Position numbers and translations under genes: made by a program. From Siphonodentalium dalli (lineage: Eukaryota > Mollusca > Scaphopoda > Gadilida > Siphonodentaliidae): 64,000 nt of DNA. The stretch spans positions 181,136,011 through 181,200,010 of the forward strand of contig CP136064.1 of the NCBI GenBank assembly GCA_032622095.1, written 5' to 3'. Positions 27,601 through 36,905 of this stretch are shown one piece after another. The notes below the pieces were generated by a model. The model made no database searches. It was not told the origin of the DNA and saw only the letters and a program-made list of their open reading frames with translations. The stretch's first letter is position 1. Each line of letters opens with the position of its first letter.

Positions 27601-30600
27601 AACAATTAGATCTGAATTGAAGACGGAGACCGGAGACCCCTATCCGGAAAAACTTTTAATATTGATTATATTTCAAATATTTTCGATCTGGTATAAACAC
27701 GTGTGATTCTTTGGCTAATGACAAACTATGGAATAAAAAAATCAATCTGGGACATTTGAAATTCAAACAGTAGCAATCAGAGAACTCTAATAATCTCTGT
27801 CGCTATCTGATATCGTCTAAATGGTCTGTTCTAAAAATAATAACTAATATATGTCCCTTTTATCAGCTCATATCATAAAATATTAATTGATATTGATAAG
27901 CGTTTCTGGCAGGGTCTTCAATTCATACTTATAATTTTATACCAATGGAACTATTTCAAATTTTTTTTATGAAGAGATAATCCATCTTCAAGATACCATG
28001 AGATTTTAATGGAAAAGTATGGAGTTTATCACAACAGTCCACTCGTAAGTATACTTAAGAATGGTCTAATCTTCATTGGGGATTATTCAATAAGCAGACG
28101 AAAGGCGAAGAAACCAAATAGATTCCCATGCCTTCATTTGTAGAAATGACCCGATAAGTTCAAATAACAGGCTCAGCTCTGTTATTATATGAACACTTGC
28201 ACACATAACAGGAAATGAAAGTGTCAGTGACACTGTAGCTCAACTTGGAAAGTGAATAATTTCATGTGTTACAGTCAATGGAGTGATTAGGAATGTGGAA
28301 AGTTGAAATGTCTAAGTAATACTAGATTATCAACATGAAGATTTATCAAGTAAAATCCAAGATGGTTGCTATGTTTTCCAATTAAATTCAAAAGCTTTCG
28401 ATAGCTTCCATCTGGTATCTCAATATCAAGATTAATATGAAGTTTGGTGATGATCAGATGAGGGAAGTGAACTGTAGGGTGTGCCAAAGGATTTAGTCAT
28501 GCAAAGAGTAAAATCCAAGATGGCTGCTGGCGGCAATGTCTTTTGGCCGAATTGCTCCAAAATGACTCGTTTCCCATCTGTAGCTCGTGCTAATGGATTG
28601 AATTTTGAAATCCAAGTTGGGTACTGGCAGCCATATTTTTTGCCGAATGACCACAAAATGACTCGTTCCCCATCTACAAGTCAATGTCAACAGCCATGAC
28701 AATTTCATAATGATCTGACCAAAGGTACGACCTGTAGCCCATGCTAATGGAAATTGTTGATGGACATCTCCACACATAGATACCAAGCCATGGCAATAGC
28801 TCAAACTTTATAAGTAAAGTTGATCTAAAAACGAGTACAAGTAATTAAAATAAATGTTTACGTTTTTATAGTAATCCACGTAAGTGATATCCTCTCCGTT
28901 ACGGAGCTTGAATTTTGACTCTGGATTTAGGTTGAGATCTATGTCATCTACCCTGTAGGTGTTGTTGTTATACCTGCAACAGAAGAGGTGTGGGATAGTT
29001 CATGAATGTCTTAACATACACAATTCTTAGCTATAGTCTCTACTTGAGTAAAACATGAATAAAAAAAACCCTGTACTTATGTCTATTTTAAGTATTTCAA
29101 ACTAGATTTAAACAAAACAAATTAATGGAAGACATTACAAGACTTAAAAATAATAGTGATGTTTCCAGAAACCTGTCTGCCCCTAATAATAATTAGTCGT
29201 GACAGGCTTCAATACACACAGTAATGTGCTATCATTGTGTCCTGTTATATCATTTGTACTAACAGTAATATAGTCAGAATCAATATATTCCATATAATCA
29301 CTAATATATAGAAATTTGAACAAAAAACTAAAAAAAATTAATTGAGAGTCCCCCCCCCCCCCCCCCATTACCTGAAACATCACTATTTTTTGGGAGCCTA
29401 AATTTATAAAAAAAATATCTTCGTATATGGAATGTTAGAATGTACATGACCAGCAATTGAGCCAATACGAAATCTGATGGCGGTGAAGTAATCTTGACTT
29501 TCTAAAATGGAAGCAGGATTGATACATTTAAATAGGTAAAAATCACATAGCAATGATCAAGCAATTGTAACTGGAAGGTGAGTGTAATAACGCAATTGTG
29601 ATTTGCCATATTATTCGGTGAATGAAAAGAAAGACAGAATCATAATGCCAAAAGAAAATTAAATATCTGGTTACATATCAAGAAAACATTAAAGAGTCAG
29701 TAGAATTTTAAGTCTAATACTTAAAACTAAGAAATGCATGTTTTTTTTCTCAGTTTATGTTATCAACAAATGTGATGAAAATTTCAAGAGAATTTATTTG
29801 TACTATTGGGCAGGGGGTTTAAAATAGGCCAGGGTGGGTAGGAAAACACCAACCACGTATTTTGTTCTATGGCCTAACTGTTATACATGCTGAGGTGTCT
29901 TGAGAGACAATTTTAGAAATCACTGCTCTTGTAAGGAGAATATAAGTCAAATCTAACCTTGTCAACACAGTTCCTCCAACAAGTTTCGCAACAACATTGT
30001 CATAGAATCTTGAAGCATCTTTGTGGTAAATCTCATAAAGCAAATCCAGAACATAGTCAGATCGCATGATTTTGTGTGAGACATCAGCACAAAGCATAAC
30101 ACCATTGTCATACTGTGCAATAGCCGTGACGAATCCAGGCCACACTTCCAGTCTGAAATTACAAATACGATTTTAAGCCTTTGTGCAAATCAAGCAAAAA
30201 AAATTATACCTAAGTTTATACAATTCAAAGTGCAAGTAATTTATTTTTGGGGAGTGACAGTGATTTCCTGTCTTCCTAGCATCAATTGAATAGGATTTTG
30301 GTCTAAACTGTAAATGCATCTGCAAGAACTCTCAGAAAAAAAATCCAAACACTAATACTTGAGAATCTGAATAAAAAACAAAGCTAGTATATATCTTTGT
30401 ATACTATTAAAATAATCATTTTTATGGCATGAAGTCATTACATGTGGTTGAAATGCAACACTCGGGCTATTCCAGGGCGTGTTTGGGGACACCCCTAATA
30501 CTATCATTTGGGGGGGGGGGGGGGGGGGGGGGGGGTCCCAGCTTGACATACCCAAGGCATATCCAGAAGGGCTGAGTTGGGGGAAGTTCCCTTGAGGAGG

Positions 30601-33600
30601 TTTGGGAAAATTCAATGACCTGAGAGTTTCTGGGGGCAATCTGATGCCATTATATAATTCTCTTTGTTATAAGCCCTATATTTGGTCAGTTTTCAGATTA
30701 ATTTAAGAATTTGATCCCATTGAGACCTAGGGATTCAACACTGCCTTAGCTATATTGCACTAAAAATAGCAACGAGTCGGGGATCACACCCGACAAGTTA
30801 ATTGTTCTCCATTTTCGATGTGGAAAGTGGTGGGAAAATTATTTAAAGGGCCATAAGCAGCGAGCCGATGAACTCACTTCATAATTATTACTGCGGTTGT
30901 GAGCGAGATAGTTGTTTTGCTTTAACCAATCCATAGGAATGAAATAAGATAAAATTTAGCATCTTTCTGCATTCGATATTTCCGCATCGAGGATTAAGTT
31001 GCAAACTCAGATTTAATACGAAGGACTATTACAGTGGACAGGAAATTGGTGATGCTCATTGCTTGATTATGCGAAGAATTGTTAAAAGTTTACAATCCGA
31101 GGAGATTATTATGTGAAACTCCAGGCATGTTCATTGTTTTGCACAACTCATGTTTGCTGGTACCCTCAATAATGGAAAGATTAATACAGACAAGGTGGCG
31201 GTTTTTGAACTCTCATCTGGTCTGCGTTTACGAGCTAGAAAATGAAGAGGAATAGGCGAGGTGAAACCGATCTATAGACATGCGATCTACAAGTATACAG
31301 TTGTTCCGAAACGAAATACATGTACCAAGTTAAGTAAACAGTTGATTTTACCAACGTTGTGTTCTCCTTTCATATCGTGCTGATGTTGCTAGTTGACATT
31401 GGTTTATAAATTTGCCTTTTGGGTTCTTATTCGGCGACTTTCATTTTGGGGTCACAAAACGCTCGGCTCGAACGGTCCCCAAACCCAGTATACTGGCACT
31501 GAAAAAGGCCTGGATCAGCCCAACTCCCATCGCCAGATGGTAGGGAACGATAACCTGTCTTACAATTTACTAACCTATGTTGTGGTATGGGTATCTTCTG
31601 CTTTTCGTTATAATAATTGCGTCCGACTTGTTTCATGTCCAAGTGTCCAAGAATCCTGAAATTCACATAGAATGTTTAATAGACTGCATGAAGATGTAGA
31701 CTGGAGAGATAGATATCATTTATTTTCGTTACATCAACTTATGTCATTAAAAATTACAGATAATGAGATATATGTATACAAATACAGAAAACCTATAATA
31801 AAAACCCTAGACAGGCTTGGTACTCAAAATACTTGATTGGTCTATCATAGAAATAGGATAATATAATCATAGGTAATAATACTGTATGGAATACCCATTC
31901 TATGTTACTTAGAATGAGAATGACTCGACGGATATACATAATTTTTATGATATCTAGTTTATGTTTTAACATAAAAAGTATCGGGACATGGTCCATGTTT
32001 TGACATGGTTGGGGGGGGGGGGGGGGGGGGGGGGGGGGCGGGTGGGGGGGGGGGGGGTGAATAAGTACAATGGTTGCACATCAAAGATGGCTCCGGTGGA
32101 GTTTTTTTTTTCCACCCATAAGAGCGACTCTTGTTCAAACAAACCTGGTTTTTAAACTCGGGTAAAAAGCATCGGACAAATCTCGTTTTCCGAACTCGTT
32201 CAAGATATTGTTGTAAAAGATCCATATACCAAATATTAATAGAAAGTTATCGTGCTACAGACATAAAAATTATATAAATAAAAACAAGTGGCATAACTCT
32301 GGTTAAAAGTCGGGGCAGACCTAATTTATGTGTACAGCTGTCGCACGTGACTATTAACTCACATACAAAACATTGTCAGAATCTATCAATAAATGGCTAT
32401 AGATACAGGTTTGTTGCCGACCACTAACCCCCCCCCCCCCCCCCCCCCCCAAGTATTAATATTATTTGTCCAGTTTTTAGCAGAAAGTTGTGCATATATA
32501 TGTACAAATATATGAGGTGATCTGAGGGCACATTCTTGCCGGTGAGTAAATTTAAATAACCATGCAGCAGCATACATGGTGGATTTTTTGCAGAAAATTA
32601 ATAAAAAATGCATGTATGATTGTATCAAATAAGGGATGTGGCATAGGGAAAATTGCCTATTATTTGAGGACCTTAAGTATTATACCTCTTGAAGATAATG
32701 TTGAAGACCTGCAATGCGTGCGGGCTATTTGGTGGAAGCTCATTGGTGAGCTTTATGGTGATGATCACATCAGTTCCATCTCTCTTCTGTACGCTTCTCA
32801 CAGTCTCCTTCAAAGAGATATATTCAAATAAAACAAATTCAGAAATGAAAGTGTCATTGACACTGCAGCTCAACTTGAAGGAATAATTTGGAAAATGTCA
32901 TGTAATTCAGTTAATGGGAGGACGTAGAACAAAAACAGTTATTGTTCAAAGGGATTTTATTGATGATGCAAAAAACAAATTGAATGCAAGTGCTGTTACT
33001 CTGTTGTCCAGTTGGGAATAGTTTGCGAATTTGTTTCAGATACTCCTCTTGTGAACGGATATACCAGAAATTTTAAATATGTTATTGATCGTAATAAACC
33101 CTGGACAACTTTTCATAGGTACTACGAAGCTAAAATTACAATCAAAGGACCGTATCTCTGGTAAAATAAAAATGTACGACCAGGCCTAGCTTGCGAACTA
33201 GTTTCAGCTACTCCTTTTGTCAATTCACATACCAAAAATCTTTGAAATCCATTGATAATTGTTCTAAATAACCCTCGTACAACTTTTCTTGGGGTGCTAA
33301 ACACCAAAAAGAACCGTTACTCTGGTGAAAAATGTCTGGCAGGCTTAGGTTTGCGAACTCGTTTAAGATATTCCCCATGTAAACTCATACTCAAAAAAAT
33401 GTATCAAAATTTTTCGAAATAAGCCACGACAAACTTTTCGGTACGATAGACGATCGGTTCTCCACTCCCAGCCCTCTCAATTCAGATTGTTTGGCATCGG
33501 CAATCTGCTATGGCAACCCTTTGCAGTGGCCCAGTTTGCTTCAGCAAATTGCTTCGGCATTGCTGATGGCTGTAGCCAATTATGAGAGCTGCATTCCTAT

Positions 33601-36600
33601 AAGATAACGATTCCAACCAGAGTTATCAGTCAGAAACCAAAATTGTTAACGGACAGACTGATTACATAATACAATTGTTTTTTTTTAAAACAGGCATATA
33701 AAAAGACAAAACTACACTAGTACTCACCTCATCAGCTAGCTTAAATGGAAGAAACAACATTGTTCCATCAAAAGCCCTGGTCTTTCCAAGGTCCTGCTCC
33801 AGGGCCTTCACCAATCCCACCCCGCAGAATTTTATTGTCAATATCAGGATTAAAGTCCACCCCTGTATTGGGTAAATGAAAAAGTCTGTTTTCAAAGCTT
33901 CTAGCTTGAAATGATTTGCTGTGACTGGAACAATCTGCCCCTGAGTACCTGAAGTAGTAATTTACTAGTAAATACAGCAATTATTTCAAGTGGGTTAAAT
34001 TACATCCTATGTGGTTAGCTACACTGGCCATATAGCACATGACAGGCAAACAATAGATTCCAGAATTAAAAAAATTTCAAGACCTCAAGATGTACAATAT
34101 TCCCACTGCTATTGGTTTCATAACCTTTTCTTTACTAAATGGACTCTCCAATTCTGTTATAATAAAAGTATATAATGGAATGGTCTATTATTCATCTGAA
34201 AGGATGTTTAGGTAATAAAAGCGGACGAATGAAAGACAAAAATCTAATACAAGTGCAGAATGAATCATATTTGTGGGAAATGTTCTAAGTTCAACAAAAG
34301 ACATATGGTGGTCACTTGTTGGACTTATTACATTTCCTAAGGAACTACTTGTCAATGAGCATTTAGTAAAGAAAAGTTAAAATACAAAAGACAATATTTA
34401 CCACCTGTTAAAGCTGTAAAGTAGAATATTTTCCACAAACATTTTACAGTAAGGTTTAAAGCTTATATTCTATTACACACGTGGAGAGTTTTTGTAACTT
34501 TCCAACATATCAGATAAAACATATTACCCCTGAGTGGAGTCAAAAGCTTTAAGGAAGACAAAAAGTTTTTCAAATATAGCTTTTCGTTGACTGAAATATG
34601 ATATAAATGGCACATGTCTAAAATCAGCTTTTTTGAAGAGTCTTCCTACATATTTTTTCACATCGCTAGACTTTTTCAACTGACCCATCTTATCAGCAAT
34701 ATGCGCTGGTCTCGTCCGTGGTTCTGTGTATCTCGTGCCAGCTCTACTTCTGGGCATATCCCTCACATCTCCTGTTCCGATCCGCATTTCGGCCATCTGA
34801 TCAACAGGTGGTTGTGGCATGTCACCACCACCCATTCCTGGCCGTGCCTCTTTTCACACCACCACGATATGAAGCACGCCCACTTGCAGCAGGCGGGGCC
34901 CCTGATCCCGCGGGTGGCATGGGTGGGGGAGCTGCTGCTGGTGGCTAAATAACAAAAATTAAGCAGAATTCAATTTTCTTTCTAGGCAACAGTTCCAATT
35001 ATTAAGGCAAAAAAAAAAACTTGTCTCTTTCAGATTTCTTGAAAAAAAATCCAGGTAGGATTTTTTCTTTCAAATCCATCTATAATGCACCATATTCTTT
35101 AAAATAGCTTTTTATCCAGTTGCTGAAGTTTCTGACAGAAAACAAGCTTTATATCTGACAATATACCCAAATCTTGATATAAACAATGAATCCAGGTAAT
35201 TATAAAGTGAGTATTTAGAGTTCACTGCATCATTGCAGTGGCTATCCCATAATAGCATGCTGTGTATGTAAAGCATGAGTTTCCTGTATGTAAACAATAT
35301 ACAACCTGCTATCAAAATCACCACCCACCCATAAATACTCAATGTTTGCATCCATACCAGCGTTACTGTGTACATTTAATGCCTACCTATCACTCAAAAT
35401 TAACTATAGAATGTTGAGAAATTCTATAAAAGAATCACTTGTCAAATATGTCCAAACTCATTTAAATTGTATTTTTCTTTTAAACACCCCTTGTCTGCTT
35501 CACACATCAAATTGAATTAAGTACGCTATCGCATGGCATTTGTATTTTCATATAACTGATTCACAAAAATACGGGATTTGCAATCGTACCACCAAAGCTC
35601 ACGTTATCATCTGGAAACCAAAAAAACAAGAGAAAAATTGAATTTTCCAAGTAAAAAAAAGGGCCATAACTCTGGTAAAAATGGGTGGTATGCATGTAGC
35701 TGTTCCCCAATGCTGCTCTATAACCATACCAAATATCAGCTAAATCTGCCCAGCGGATGCTGAACAATAATGCAAAATGTTTGTACGGACGGACAAAATT
35801 GAATTTTTCTATGTAAAAAAAGGGCCATAACTCTGGTGAAAATGGGTGGACGAAACCCGCGCAATTGCATGTAGCTGTTCCCCAATGCTGCTCTATCACC
35901 ATACCAAATAACAGCTAAATCTGCCAAGCGGTTGCTGAACAATAATGCAAAATGTTTGTACGGACGGAGACGTCGTCTACTATATACCCGCCGACTTTTC
36001 AAGTCGGGGCATAATAAACGTCCCATAATGGACTTTAATGTTCCCTATTTTCGAGGTAGTAGCAGTTCTGGTGATGTTAATTCGCGTTTTTTGTCCGTTA
36101 ACCCTGGTTTGATGCGTTTTGTGAGCATGATTTTCACAGTTAATTCACCTAATGACTCATTTAATTAAATTAATGACTACAACTAAGGCCTAACAAAATT
36201 ATACGTTTGTTTCCGCTAACGGACTGAAAAAAAATTGGGTAGGTAGGTAGGCAAAACTTTTTTTTTTTTAAATCTTTTTATTTTTTCAGGATGCAATTCA
36301 CTGTGTCATATTTAAGGAAATTTTAGACATTACAGGCCATATTATTGCTAATTTGCTTAGCCCATAAAGATAAAACAAAAACACAAACTCAGGGAGATAA
36401 AACAAAGCTAAAATGGGACAATAACGTTCATTTTATAACATATCCGTAACGCAGGTTTCACTTCTGCATCAAACTCCCCGCATTATTGTGGGCAGTTGCA
36501 GTGCATATTCCCGTGGCCGCAGATGCATAAGGGTGACCAGTGACTTCGTCCCACTGCATTCTCGTCCCACCAATTTTTGTCCCGAAAAGGTGACCTCGTC

Positions 36601-36842
36601 CCACTTGTCGGTGATCTCGTAAAATCCCATAAAATCGGAATGAGGTCGCCATTTTCGGACGAAATCACTAGCATTCTGCATAAGACACTATAATGTGTGG
36701 TGGGATGAGATGGTGGGCGGACGCTTAATATATTATTATTGTGGGCCATTGCAGACACTCTATGGCGCATAAGATACATTATATATTATTATTGTGGGCG
36801 GTTGCGGCGCATATTCCCATAGCCGCAGGCGCATAAGACACT

Positions 36843-36905
<63 letters not shown>

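Noticed and set aside
31959-32225. Proline-rich ORF, and similar ones at 36779-37099 and 60313-60657
   Set aside because: Poly-Pro or poly-Gly comes only from poly-G/C runs; no other coding signal.
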